A stretch of 64,000 bases of DNA, from positions 62,001 through 126,000 of the forward strand of contig JANQPX010000002.1 of NCBI GenBank assembly GCA_028285265.1, in the 5' to 3' direction. The position numbers were made by a program, and so were the translations under genes. The notes below the pieces were generated by a model, which had not been told where the DNA came from, made no database searches, and saw only the letters and a program-made list of their open reading frames with translations. The DNA comes from Geminicoccaceae bacterium. Its GTDB lineage: Bacteria; Pseudomonadota; Alphaproteobacteria; Geminicoccales; Geminicoccaceae. Below, piece by piece: positions 17,703-26,489 of the stretch (position 1 is the first letter of the stretch; each line of letters starts with the position of its first letter).

Positions 17703-17833
17703 GGATCAGGTCTTCAGCGCGATCATAGTCCGCATGCTTTGCCGGAGAGTTAACCAGGGCCAAACGAACAACGCGTCATTAACAAGTTGGTTCCAGGATT
17801 CGGCTTGAGTTAACTGAACCTCGCTTCACTCTT

Positions 17834-17873
17834 ATGGAGCTGATCCCAGTAACGTCATCGGGATCAGCTCCAT
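17834..17873. terminator. Bidirectional terminator hairpin
   Basis: A perfect 14-base-pair stem, ATGGAGCTGATCCC with GGGATCAGCTCCAT, around a 12-base loop. It lies between the convergent 3' ends of the protease gene and the small membrane-protein gene and would serve both strands. Confidence 0.65.
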
Positions 17874-17944
17874 CATTCCATGGTTTTGCAATGGCACCGC
17901 TGATTTGACATTCCACATTTCAACCATGAGGAAGAAATTGAAAG

Positions 17945-18340
17945 TCAGGAACCACATCTACAAAAAGCACGTCCGCCAAAATGAACCACAATAGTAATCA
18001 GAGCCCTTGCAACAAGGCCAGCAACTCCCAATGCTAATGTCACTGCTTGAACAACGGCACTGGAGCCAAGTGCCATATGCGGGTTCGAGCAATAGTTAAG
18101 ATCGACGCAAATAACATCGTAGAGCTTATCCCTGTAGCGTTCAAAAAGTTCTCTTCCGCGTTGTGAACGGGCCTCAGCGCCTCTGCTTTCCAGGCCGCCT
18201 TGTTCCTGCGGATTGGATGCCTCATCCAACATTAGATAAAGCTCATCGATATCTTTCTTGGCTAGATCTTCAATTGATTCTGTATCTGACAAGGCAGTGT
18301 CCTCTCTTTTGAAGGGCTGCGAATGGAGCAACTGTCGCAT
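17945..18340 (-). CDS. Small membrane protein, possible protease partner
   Basis: A 131-residue protein: the first 85 residues are charged and helical (SIEDLAKKDIDELYLML, then RGRELFERYRDKLYDVICVD), followed by a single hydrophobic stretch of about 25 residues (VVQAVTLALGVAGLVARALI) and a short Cys-ending tail, GGRAFCRCGS. This layout, charged helices with one C-terminal membrane segment and a cysteine tail, resembles small proteins I associate with trypsin/effector gene neighbourhoods, but I cannot name a family. It is convergent with the protease gene. The exact start is uncertain; the ATG used gives the longest frame. Confidence 0.6.
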   Translation of the reverse strand: MRQLLHSQPFKREDTALSDTESIEDLAKKDIDELYLMLDEASNPQEQGGLESRGAEARSQRGRELFERYRDKLYDVICVDLNYCSNPHMALGSSAVVQAVTLALGVAGLVARALITIVVHFGGRAFCRCGS

Positions 18341-18531
18341 TGCTTTTAAGACGATTGCAGGCCCAATTTCGATCGCCTGATCGATTACTCTTACTTCGAT
18401 TAGGAGAGAACAACGAATTGATCACGAGAACAAGGTCGCTTTAATCGGCTCGAGAATATTTTTTGAGCGAAAAGCGCTAAGACAGATGAAAGCCGACCAC
18501 GCAAGAGCTTCTGAGACAAGTGCTGAAGTAA

Positions 18532-19545
18532 ATGAAAAGGAAAACGCTGATGACCAATGGCACCGAGATACCGACGATCACTGACAAGACCGAAATCAGT
18601 GACAATCACAGCCTCGAGATCGAAATTGCAGCCTTGGCTGCGGTCCGCGACATCTGCCGGGATATCACCGCAAGGATCGTCAAGGTGGCCGAGCCGAAAA
18701 GGCAGATCATTCTTGCGGGTGACGAGGCTCTCCTCGCTGCCGCTGGCTATCGCCACCTCATTATCCAACTCGATCTGCTGATCGATGAAGGTGAGAAAGC
18801 CCGCGCTGCCGAAGTGACCGCTCCATCCACGCCGGCAACCGTCGCGCCCGAAAGTCTCGCGGCGATAACCGGAGGTCTCACATCGCTTGTCAGCATTTTG
18901 GAATTCTTCCGTGTCGAAACGTCCATCAAGGGGCGCGACGTCGCCATCAATGACAGCGCGCTTAACGCCAGCCTTGTCGGCGCTTTGGTCGAGGACGGAT
19001 TCGACGTCATCAGGCCTGAGAGGATTCCAATCATGGCAGATGAAGGCAAGCGTGAGCTGATCCGGAGACTTCATCGGCTAAAGGCGATACGTGCAGATCT
19101 CAATGCGAAGCATCCGGAGCATCCGCTTGCTATCAGGATCGACGAGCATCTGAAGGCCATAGAGCAAAAGGATGCTGATCAGCCTTCGCTCTTGAGCCGG
19201 GCGATCGGCGGCGCGCATATGGCGACGCTGCTCAAGCAGGAAAAACCGCCGCTCGTGTTATCCTCCAAGGTGGAGACGGCGGGGGGCAGTTTCACTATCA
19301 AGAAGCATCTCTGGAACACGCTTTTCTTTGGCAACCAGCTGTCCTATGGCGCCGGAGCTGCCGTGTCTTTTTCATTGATCGATGGAGCAAGCGAACGGAT
19401 CCTCCTTTCCGACGTTGTCTACAAGGTCAACGGGCCAGGCAGTTTCAAGGGGTACTGGTGGCGACTGGATCTAAGCAATCTAGGCTTTAGCCCTTTGCGA
19501 AAGGCTAGGGCCGGTGAGGATACCGATCAGGGTACGACGAGCTGA
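18532..19545 (+). CDS. Protein of unknown function next to the amidase
   Basis: A 337-residue protein with no signal peptide. Residues 15-95 look helical (an EIEIAALAAVRDICRDI helix and a second, IIQLDLLIDEGEKARAAEV). A mildly hydrophobic stretch near 115-130 (LAAITGGLTSLVSILEFF) precedes VETSIKGRDVAINDSAL, which recalls a domain in uncharacterised bacterial proteins. The C-terminal third is beta-rich. A second ATG at 18550 has AAAAGG nine bases upstream and may be the true start. It is 33 bases before the amidase gene and clearly co-transcribed with it, so the two proteins probably work together. Confidence 0.75.
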   Translation: MKRKTLMTNGTEIPTITDKTEISDNHSLEIEIAALAAVRDICRDITARIVKVAEPKRQIILAGDEALLAAAGYRHLIIQLDLLIDEGEKARAAEVTAPSTPATVAPESLAAITGGLTSLVSILEFFRVETSIKGRDVAINDSALNASLVGALVEDGFDVIRPERIPIMADEGKRELIRRLHRLKAIRADLNAKHPEHPLAIRIDEHLKAIEQKDADQPSLLSRAIGGAHMATLLKQEKPPLVLSSKVETAGGSFTIKKHLWNTLFFGNQLSYGAGAAVSFSLIDGASERILLSDVVYKVNGPGSFKGYWWRLDLSNLGFSPLRKARAGEDTDQGTTS

Positions 19546-19578
19546 AGTCCGAAGACTGTCAGGAGAAGGACGATTGAG

Positions 19579-20940
19579 ATGAAGACGATCGAGCCCGATA
19601 TTGAATCCACTCTCGGCGACGAGCGTGATGAAGAAGATAGGCTTGAAGAGGGGCTAGACACGCCATCTGTATCCCTGCCGGCACTCGACACTGACGCCTG
19701 GCCGGGGATTTTTGAGCAGTTCCAGCCAAGCCTTCTTAGGATCGCGGCAGTAAACCGACTGATGCAGGCAGACGGCCGGTCCGACGAGGCGATCCCCGAT
19801 TGCCGCATCGTGATTGCGGATCAGGAGGTGACCACTGATAGGACCGGCACGGCGACGCTCGATCTTTCGCGCCTGCCGGACGGCAACCTCATGGTTACCG
19901 CGGCGACCGTCGATACGATCGACGCTGAGCCCGGCCCCGGCGTACCGGCGGAGACGTCGCGCGAGCGCGCCTGGGCACCTTACGAGGCACTTCTCGAAAA
20001 GAGCGGCGGCACCGTAAGGCCAGGGCAGGGCGGGCAGCCGATCAAAGTCGAGGGTGACCGCGTGGTCCTGTCGCTGACACCGCTTTGGATGAGGGCGCGC
20101 GGTCAGTCGGCGCGCCGGGGCGGGCCGATCGATCTGATCATGATGCATCACACCGGCAGCAACAATCGACGGGCTGACCTCAACACGCTCGTCTTCAGTG
20201 GAACGGTCTCCGCCCACTATCTGATCACGCCGGATGGAACGGTGGTGAAGCTGGTCGACGAGGGGCAGAAAGCCTGGCATGCCGGCCATACCGATTGGCA
20301 AGGTGACGAGCAGCTGAACGGACGTTCGATCGGCATCGAGATCACCCATGCGACTGGCCGTGACTACGAGGCGGCTCAGATTGATGCTGCACTCTCGCTG
20401 GTCGAAAAGCTGTTCGCTGCTTTTCCCAGCATCCTTGCGGAACGGCTGATCGCACATAGCGATGCCGCTGTTAACCGGCCACAGAACCGACCGCCGAAGC
20501 GTCACGGTCGAAAGTCGACCGATCCCGGATCCGCCTTTCCCTGGGAGCTTTTCGAGGCGCGAGGCTGGGGGCTAATGCCTGTGCCGGGATCGTTACCGGA
20601 AGCAGCTTATGGTGGCTTCTTTGAAGGCTTTCCTGAGGGAAGCCTGCGCTCCGGCGACAGCGATCGGAGGCAGCGCTATGACGGTGTGCATCGACCCTCG
20701 ATCAGCGGGGCAGTCGCGGAGCTGCAGACCGATCTCAAGGAGATCGGCTACCATGTCGGCAGCGTGGATGGTGCGTTCGGTGCCATCACCCACTGGGCGC
20801 TGCAGATGTTTCAGCAGCACCTCTTCAGCGGCAGCCGACGTCTCCATCCGGAAAACAGCGGCGATGGCCGCTGCGATCAGGCGACGGCCTTGATGATCAA
20901 GCGGGTTCTCGGAAAAGCCAGACCGCCGTTGATTGGATAA
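19579..20940 (+). CDS. N-acetylmuramoyl-L-alanine amidase with peptidoglycan-binding domain, no signal peptide
   Basis: A 453-residue protein. An acidic N-terminus and an Ig-like stretch (residues 75-110, CRIVIADQEVTTDRTGTATL) lead to an Amidase_2 domain at about 190-335: zinc ligands in LIMMHHTGSN and LIAHSDAA, and the closing motif STDPGSAFPWELF. A PG_binding_1 domain follows at about 375-440 (AVAELQTDLKEIGYHVGSVDGAFG). Reaction: cleaves the amide between N-acetylmuramate and L-Ala in peptidoglycan. There is no signal peptide or lipobox, so it must either act after lysis, be exported by a dedicated machine, or be an unusual effector. It shares a transcript with the unknown protein before it. 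Confidence 0.88.
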   Translation: MKTIEPDIESTLGDERDEEDRLEEGLDTPSVSLPALDTDAWPGIFEQFQPSLLRIAAVNRLMQADGRSDEAIPDCRIVIADQEVTTDRTGTATLDLSRLPDGNLMVTAATVDTIDAEPGPGVPAETSRERAWAPYEALLEKSGGTVRPGQGGQPIKVEGDRVVLSLTPLWMRARGQSARRGGPIDLIMMHHTGSNNRRADLNTLVFSGTVSAHYLITPDGTVVKLVDEGQKAWHAGHTDWQGDEQLNGRSIGIEITHATGRDYEAAQIDAALSLVEKLFAAFPSILAERLIAHSDAAVNRPQNRPPKRHGRKSTDPGSAFPWELFEARGWGLMPVPGSLPEAAYGGFFEGFPEGSLRSGDSDRRQRYDGVHRPSISGAVAELQTDLKEIGYHVGSVDGAFGAITHWALQMFQQHLFSGSRRLHPENSGDGRCDQATALMIKRVLGKARPPLIG

Positions 20941-21163
20941 ACGTCACCGCTGGTTGATCATTCAGACTATGGCGGCGAAGACGCGTTTTGGAGGGTGGAC
21001 CGCAGATGTCTTGATCTCGTTACTATTGAGCATGTTACGGTCTCTCTTATCAGGCTATTGGCAGCGGTAATCCAGTCCAATGGACTTGATGCTGTGCGAT
21101 CAATCCAAGACGCCGGATTGACGCTGTCATCAGCAGGTCCACTGCCCGGCGGGTCATCACAAC

Positions 21164-21403
21164 TTACCACGCCGCAAGGCTCAAACGAAAAGTCGCCATT
21201 GAAACTGAAGTCGCCTGGAACGTAAGTTCCGCGCCCGTCGATGAGGACAGGTTGATAACCTCGACGCCAGCGCTCAGGTGGTATCCAATTCCTGCTTCAC
21301 CAAGTCGAATGTCCTTCGAATGATTGATCGAGACGTGCGGCGCAATTTCCATTGACGACTCGCCGATCTCGACATCGACTTTATCTGCCCAATCCGCAGT
21401 CAT
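21164..21403 (-). CDS. Possible small protein, unknown
   Basis: A 79-codon frame with a reasonable ribosome binding site (AAGGA four bases before the ATG at 21403). The product alternates polar and hydrophobic residues, suggesting beta strands (VDVEIGESSMEIAP, then VEVINLSSSTGAEL). I do not recognise it. It is on the opposite strand to the amidase operon and could be a fragment; I would not rely on it. Confidence 0.35.
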   Translation of the reverse strand: MTADWADKVDVEIGESSMEIAPHVSINHSKDIRLGEAGIGYHLSAGVEVINLSSSTGAELTFQATSVSMATFRLSLAAW

Positions 21404-21698
21404 GAGTCCTTGTGGAACATCGATTGATGTTCCATCATCGATTACTTGAGCTAGAAGCGGGAGTTATCAAAGTAAAAGGAGAAAAGGAAATGGCAATATG
21501 ACAATAGAGTAAATGTGGAAGTGAACTTTAGATTTTTGATTTTCGCATTTAGATACGCTCACGTAAGATTAGCTTATTTACAATAATAACTATCTTTGAA
21601 AAATCTGCAAAATGTTTCGTTGAATGAACGTTTACCTTTAGATATTGCCGCCAACCGCCACGAACATGTACGACCAACCTTCTATTAAGACGCATGCG
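21404..21698. other. AT-rich intergenic region
   Basis: No gene. From about 21470 to 21640 the sequence is strikingly AT-rich compared with both sides, without a repeat or tRNA that I can see. It marks the boundary between the protease/amidase island and the second ABC operon. Confidence 0.4.
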
Positions 21699-22550
21699 CT
21701 ATTTGATGCCAGCACGCATGAAGCTTTGGACGAACTGGCGCTGGAATAGGAGGAAAGCGATCAGGAGTGGGCCGCTGGTTAGCAATGTAGCGGCTGTGAT
21801 CACCGACCAGTTGATACCCTGGTCGACTGAAGAGAAGACTTGAAGGCCAACTGTTACAGGACGTGTCTCGACCGAGTTGGTGACGATCAGCGGCCACAAG
21901 AAATTGTTCCAATGATGGCTGATCGAGACCAAGCCATAAGCGACATAGACCGGACGGGCGAGCGGGACGTAAACCTTCCAGAGGATCTGCAGAATGCCGG
22001 CACCCTCGACACGCGCGGCGTCCTCGAGCTCTTGCGGGATCGATTTGAATGTTTGGCGCAGGAGAAAGATGCCGAAGGCCGATCCCATATAGGGCAACCC
22101 TATCGCGGTAATGGTGTCGATCAGCCCGAGCTGTCCCATGGTCCGATAGTTCTCGACGATAAGCACGTCGGGCATGATCATCAGCTGCAGCAGTACCATG
22201 ATGAAAAGGATATCCCGACCGATAAAGTCGAAGCGTGCGAAGGCATAGGCAGCAAGAGTGCAAAGCAGGAGCTGGCCTGCAAGGATCATCGTGACCAGGA
22301 TGAAGCTGTTCAGCAGGTAGCGCGCGAAGGGTGCTGCAGCCCAGGCTTCGGCAAAATTTTCGAGGGTGAGCGGTGCCGTGAGGTCGAACCGCACCGCATA
22401 GGCTGCTGGATGAAAGGCGGTCCAGATGGCGTAAAGAAGAGGGGCGACCCATATCAGGGCCAGAAGCCAAGCTCCGGCCGTCGTCAGGCCATGCCAGAAC
22501 CATGCCTCTTCGGCACCGGCCATAACGCTCTCGTTGTCGCGCGCACTCAT
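21699..22550 (-). CDS. Carbohydrate ABC transporter permease (MalG/UgpE type)
   Basis: A 283-residue inner-membrane permease of the BPD_transp_1 family with six helices. The cytoplasmic EAA loop that docks on the ATPase is present: SIPQELEDAARVEGAGILQILWKVYVPLARP region near residues 180-210, with the central EAA..G pattern read as ELEDAARVEGAG. The frame is open to 22607, but the ATG at 22550 falls 13 bases after the upstream permease stop and is preferred. Last gene of the four-gene ABC operon. Confidence 0.9.
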   Translation of the reverse strand: MSARDNESVMAGAEEAWFWHGLTTAGAWLLALIWVAPLLYAIWTAFHPAAYAVRFDLTAPLTLENFAEAWAAAPFARYLLNSFILVTMILAGQLLLCTLAAYAFARFDFIGRDILFIMVLLQLMIMPDVLIVENYRTMGQLGLIDTITAIGLPYMGSAFGIFLLRQTFKSIPQELEDAARVEGAGILQILWKVYVPLARPVYVAYGLVSISHHWNNFLWPLIVTNSVETRPVTVGLQVFSSVDQGINWSVITAATLLTSGPLLIAFLLFQRQFVQSFMRAGIK

Positions 22551-22563
22551 CGGTTCCGGTCCA

Positions 22564-23460
22564 TCATCGGTAGTGTACCCGTCGGTCCATATAGACAAAT
22601 TGGCCAATGGCGATGGTGGCGAGGATCACGAGTAACACGACGGTCAGAGCCGAGGCGTAGCCTGTGTCCCAGAATTTGAAGGCGACTTCATAGATGTAAT
22701 AGAGTAGTAGCGAGCTCGCATTGTCGGGGCCGCCTTGGGTCATGGCGACGATGTGGTCGACCAGGCGAAAAGCGCCTATGACTGCATTGATCAAGACGAA
22801 CATCGTGGTCGGCATCAAGAGCGGAAAGACGACTCGTCGAAAGTAGGTCCAAAGACCGGCACCCTCCAGGATCGCTGCCTCCTTCAGCGATGGTGGAATT
22901 GCTTGGAGGGCAGCCAGGTAAAAGATCATGAAAAAGCCGGCTTCTTTCCAGATCGTCACCGCCATCAGGGCCCAGAGCACTTTACTCGGATCGCCGATAA
23001 AATTGATGTCGGGCATGCCGAAGAGGCTGCCGATCTGGTTCAGGAGCCCGTAGCCGGGCGTGTAGAAAAAGAGCCAAATGTTGGCGGCCGCGACCATCGG
23101 CAACACGGTCGGTGTGAAGTAAGCCATGCGGGTAAGGGCTCGCCCGCGAAGCCGCTCGTTGACCAGCATCGCCATTAAAAGTGCCAGAGCGATTGAGAGC
23201 GGAATGGTACCGATGGCATAGAGCGCGTTGTTCCACAGCACCTTCCAGAAGATCGGATCGTCGATCATCTGCCGATACTGATCGAGGCCGATGAATTGAG
23301 CTGGCCGCCTGCCACGTGGCGTGGAGAAGAAGCTGTCGATGAACGTACGGATGGCGGGATAGTGGGTGAACGCCGCGAGCATAACGACGGCCGGCAGCAC
23401 CAGCAGCCAGCCGTAAACATGGGTGAGGTGACGTTGCAAGACGGCGTTCTGGGAGGACAT
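22564..23460 (-). CDS. Carbohydrate ABC transporter permease (MalF/UgpA type)
   Basis: A 298-residue inner-membrane permease of the BPD_transp_1 family. The EAA docking loop reads PPSLKEAAILEGAGLWTYF near residues 190-210. GGGAGG ten bases before the ATG at 23460 is a strong ribosome binding site. It pairs with the following permease to form the channel of the UgpC/MalK-type importer. Confidence 0.92.
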   Translation of the reverse strand: MSSQNAVLQRHLTHVYGWLLVLPAVVMLAAFTHYPAIRTFIDSFFSTPRGRRPAQFIGLDQYRQMIDDPIFWKVLWNNALYAIGTIPLSIALALLMAMLVNERLRGRALTRMAYFTPTVLPMVAAANIWLFFYTPGYGLLNQIGSLFGMPDINFIGDPSKVLWALMAVTIWKEAGFFMIFYLAALQAIPPSLKEAAILEGAGLWTYFRRVVFPLLMPTTMFVLINAVIGAFRLVDHIVAMTQGGPDNASSLLLYYIYEVAFKFWDTGYASALTVVLLVILATIAIGQFVYMDRRVHYR

Positions 23461-23488
23461 GCGAGCATGTCCTCCCTAGCTTTATTGC

Positions 23489-24790
23489 TTAACGATAGGC
23501 GGACAAGACGCGATCCGCCTCGGCCTGCGCTTCGGCCAAAGCGTCAGCGGGCTCTTTCGCCAGTGTGAGCGCCGCCTGCAAGGCGTCATTGAAGATCTTC
23601 GTGACACGTTGGTTTTCGTGGGTTGAGAGTTCGGCTGTGGCGAACTCGAGCTGATCCCGAGCGACCGTCGCGACCGGGAAATCAGCAACATAGGCCTTGA
23701 GGCGTTCGGTCTCCCAAGCCGCTGGACTTGTGGCGACATAGCCGGTGGCGATGCTCCAGTCTGCTGCCTGCTCTGGTGATGTCATCCACTTAACGAAGTC
23801 GAGGGCCGCCGCTTGTTCCTCCTCAGTCAGGTGATTGAAGATGAAGAGATTGCCGCCGCCAGTCGGCGCGCCTCGACGTTTGTTCGCCGGTAGCATGGCG
23901 ACACCGAAGGGAAACGGCGCATTGTCCCGGACGTTGGTGAGATTCCCGGTGGTGGTCCACATCATCGCGGTCCGCCCCTCGAAGAAGTCCTTCGGTGTGG
24001 TACCCCACTCGATGATCTCGCCTGGCATGGCGCCGTGGACCTTGGAGAGGTCAACCATGTATTGGAGCGCTTCGACGACGCCGTCCTGATCGAAAGAGAC
24101 CTCATTGCCGTCTTGGTTCATTAAGAACGCGTCGTTTTGCGTGGTCAGTCCCTGAAACAGCCAGTAGGGGAAACCGGAGCTCGGGATCTGGATGCCATAC
24201 TGCGTAACCTGATCACCGTCCTTCTTGGTGAGCTTCTTGGCGAACTCGACCTGCTCCTCCCAGGTCGCAGGCGGCGTGTCGGGATCGAGTCCCGCTTCAG
24301 CGAACGCGTCCTTGTTCCAGTAGAGCACAGGCGTTGAGCGCTGGAACGGAATACCCCAAACCTTACCCTCGACCCGACCGTTTTCCATGAAGGCAGGATA
24401 GAAGCTGTCCAGCCAGGCTTGCTCTTCCTCCGTGCTGATCAAGTCGTCATAGGTAAGGATTGCATCCTCGTCATAGAGGGTGAAGGTATCGACCGCGAGG
24501 ATCACAGCGATGTCCGGAGGATTGCCGCCCTTCACGGCGGTGATGGTCTTGGTCACTGTGTCGAGGTAGCTGCCGGTATAGACAGGGGTGACCGTGACAC
24601 CCGGTGTCATCTCGCTATAGGTCTCCGCATAGCCGTCGACCACTTTGGTCACCGGTCCGCCGACAGCGACCGGATAGAAGAAGGTAAGCTCCACATCCGC
24701 CTTTGCGGCAGAGCCCAGGCCGATCATGGCGAGCGCAGCCGCGCCGATCACCGACTTGTTCCTTAGTCCTCGTGTAACGGATTCCAACAT
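23489..24790 (-). CDS. ABC transporter extracellular solute-binding protein (family 1, UgpB-like)
   Basis: A 433-residue periplasmic binding protein. The signal peptide spans residues 1-32 (basic start, hydrophobic GAAALAMIGLGSAAKA, cut before DVELTFFYP). The mature protein has the SBP_bac_1 pattern with GGPVTKVVDGY, PDIAVILAVDT, WGIPFQRSTPVLYWNKD and a long C-terminal helical lobe. The YPVAVGGP strand recalls UgpB-type receptors, so a sugar, polyol or glycerol-phosphate-like ligand is possible. AGGAG precedes the ATG. Second gene of the operon, 28 bases before the first permease. Confidence 0.92.
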   Translation of the reverse strand: MLESVTRGLRNKSVIGAAALAMIGLGSAAKADVELTFFYPVAVGGPVTKVVDGYAETYSEMTPGVTVTPVYTGSYLDTVTKTITAVKGGNPPDIAVILAVDTFTLYDEDAILTYDDLISTEEEQAWLDSFYPAFMENGRVEGKVWGIPFQRSTPVLYWNKDAFAEAGLDPDTPPATWEEQVEFAKKLTKKDGDQVTQYGIQIPSSGFPYWLFQGLTTQNDAFLMNQDGNEVSFDQDGVVEALQYMVDLSKVHGAMPGEIIEWGTTPKDFFEGRTAMMWTTTGNLTNVRDNAPFPFGVAMLPANKRRGAPTGGGNLFIFNHLTEEEQAAALDFVKWMTSPEQAADWSIATGYVATSPAAWETERLKAYVADFPVATVARDQLEFATAELSTHENQRVTKIFNDALQAALTLAKEPADALAEAQAEADRVLSAYR

Positions 24791-24806
24791 ATAGCTTTCT
24801 CCTTGC

Positions 24807-25844
24807 TCAACCGGTCATTCGCTCGTTAATTGCCGACGCCGGTGTCGTCAGCCTTTGCCCACTCTTACGCTCGAAGCGATGCTCGGCATCCTTGTCCCAA
24901 TCGAGACGAACGGAATCCCCTTTGTCGAACAACACCTCACCGGGATGCCGGACGAGCAATGCTTGGGTCCCGACATGGCAACTTAGGATGGTGTCGGCAC
25001 CCAGATACTCGATGGCATCGACAACAGCCGCGATCCCACCCTCATCGACAAGTTTGATCGCCTCCGGTCGAATGCCGAGTGTGTCGCCGTCATCACGTGA
25101 CGGCAGCGCTGCTGAATCGATGACGTTCATAGGTGGCGTGCCAATGAAGCCGGCGGTGAACATCGTTGCTGGTTGGTTATAGAGAGCGGCGGGACGTGCA
25201 TCCTGCTCGATTCGGCCATGGTTCAAGAGGATCACCTGATCGGCCATGCTCATGGCCTCTGCCTGATCATGGGTGACATAGAGCATGGTCATGCCGAGGC
25301 GTTGCTGCAGGTCGCGGATCTCGCGGCGCATCTCGTTTCTAAGTTTAGCGTCGAGATTGGAGAGTGGCTCGTCCATCAGGCAGACCTTGCTCTCCGCAAC
25401 GATCGCCCGACCAAGGGCAACCCGCTGCTGCTGGCCGCCGGAAAGCTGGCTTGGCTTTCGCTCCATCAGATCACCCAGTCCGAGAAGATCGGCGGCGCGC
25501 TGCAGTCGCTCCTGTCGCTCTTTCGCTGGGACCCGCCGGACCCGCAGCCCAAACGCGATGTTTTCGGTGACGCTTAGATGGGGAAATAGCGCGTAGTTTT
25601 GAAAGACCATCGAGAGTGCGCGCTTCGATGGCGGGCGGTGGGTCACATCCTGATCACCGATGATGATACGTCCTTCGCTCACCCGATCGAGCCCGGCGAT
25701 GAGACGAAGCGTTGTCGACTTTCCGCAGCCAGACGGTCCAAGGAGAACGGCAAACGCACCGTCAGCGATGGTGAACGAGATCTGATCGACAGCGACAGTC
25801 TTCCCCCAGCGCTTGGTCAGATCCTCGACGCGGATTTCCGGCAA
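24807..25844 (-). CDS. ABC transporter ATP-binding protein (UgpC/MalK type)
   Basis: A 345-residue ATPase of the carbohydrate-uptake class 1 family. Motifs in order: Walker [10 protein letters not shown] (residues 37-45), signature [15 protein letters not shown] (about 134), Walker [13 protein letters not shown] (about 154), switch His in VTHDQAEA (about 190), then a C-terminal TOBE/OB regulatory domain ([12 protein letters not shown]). It is the first gene of the operon, which is less common than having the binding protein first. It lies 16 bases before the binding-protein gene. Confidence 0.93.
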   Translation of the reverse strand: MPEIRVEDLTKRWGKTVAVDQISFTIADGAFAVLLGPSGCGKSTTLRLIAGLDRVSEGRIIIGDQDVTHRPPSKRALSMVFQNYALFPHLSVTENIAFGLRVRRVPAKERQERLQRAADLLGLGDLMERKPSQLSGGQQQRVALGRAIVAESKVCLMDEPLSNLDAKLRNEMRREIRDLQQRLGMTMLYVTHDQAEAMSMADQVILLNHGRIEQDARPAALYNQPATMFTAGFIGTPPMNVIDSAALPSRDDGDTLGIRPEAIKLVDEGGIAAVVDAIEYLGADTILSCHVGTQALLVRHPGEVLFDKGDSVRLDWDKDAEHRFERKSGQRLTTPASAINERMTG

Positions 25845-26002
25845 CGGCCCCCCAATGTATTGTCTTCGATCCCTTTGAAGTCCAAGCTAAACCATTAAGG
25901 GCGACCAGGACAACCGCGCCGACCTTACCAAGGCTCACTTCCACTACCATTCGGCCAAATTCGGCCCGCGTCAGACCTCCTGCCACCGAGCTTTTCATCA
26001 TT

Positions 26003-26460
26003 CACGTCAATCTGGGATCAGCTCAAGGCGACGAAGCGCTCGCCGGGTATCCTGATCTCGAAATCGAGCATGTTGTCGTCGACACCATGACCGTGCATGT
26101 GATCGAGCGTCCCGAGCACTTCGACGTTGTGGTCTGCGAGAACACCTTCGGCGATATTCTGTTGGATCTCGGGGCGCCACGATGGGCCGCATAGGCGTCG
26201 CACCTTTCGGAGGCGGCGACGAGCAAGGCATGTTTCAAGGCTCCCACGGCTCCGCCTCGAATATCGCCGGGGACGGTTTGGCCAACCCGATAGCCTATAT
26301 CCTATCCGGCGCGAGCATGCTGGACTGGCTCGGGCAAGGCAACCAAGATGAACGCTTGACGGCAGCGGTGCTGGCGGAAGGCCGAGATGTTGCGCCTGAC
26401 GTCGGCGGCAATAGATCGACCAATTCTTGCGCAGAAGCCATTTGCAGGAAGCTGGGTTGA
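26003..26460 (+). pseudogene. Decayed isopropylmalate/tartrate dehydrogenase-family fragment
   Basis: Two consecutive frames together encode the C-terminal part of an LeuB/tartrate dehydrogenase-type enzyme. The first reads [19 protein letters not shown] and [18 protein letters not shown], the second GMFQGSHGSASNIAGDGLAN and ANPIAYILSGASMLDWLG. A frameshift at about 26180-26190 separates them, and the N-terminal half, including the first substrate-binding residues, is absent. It lies between the divergent ABC operon and the aldo/keto reductase gene and is not expected to be functional. Confidence 0.75.
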
Positions 26461-26489
26461 CGTGGTGATGGCAAAGGGAATAGTGGCGC

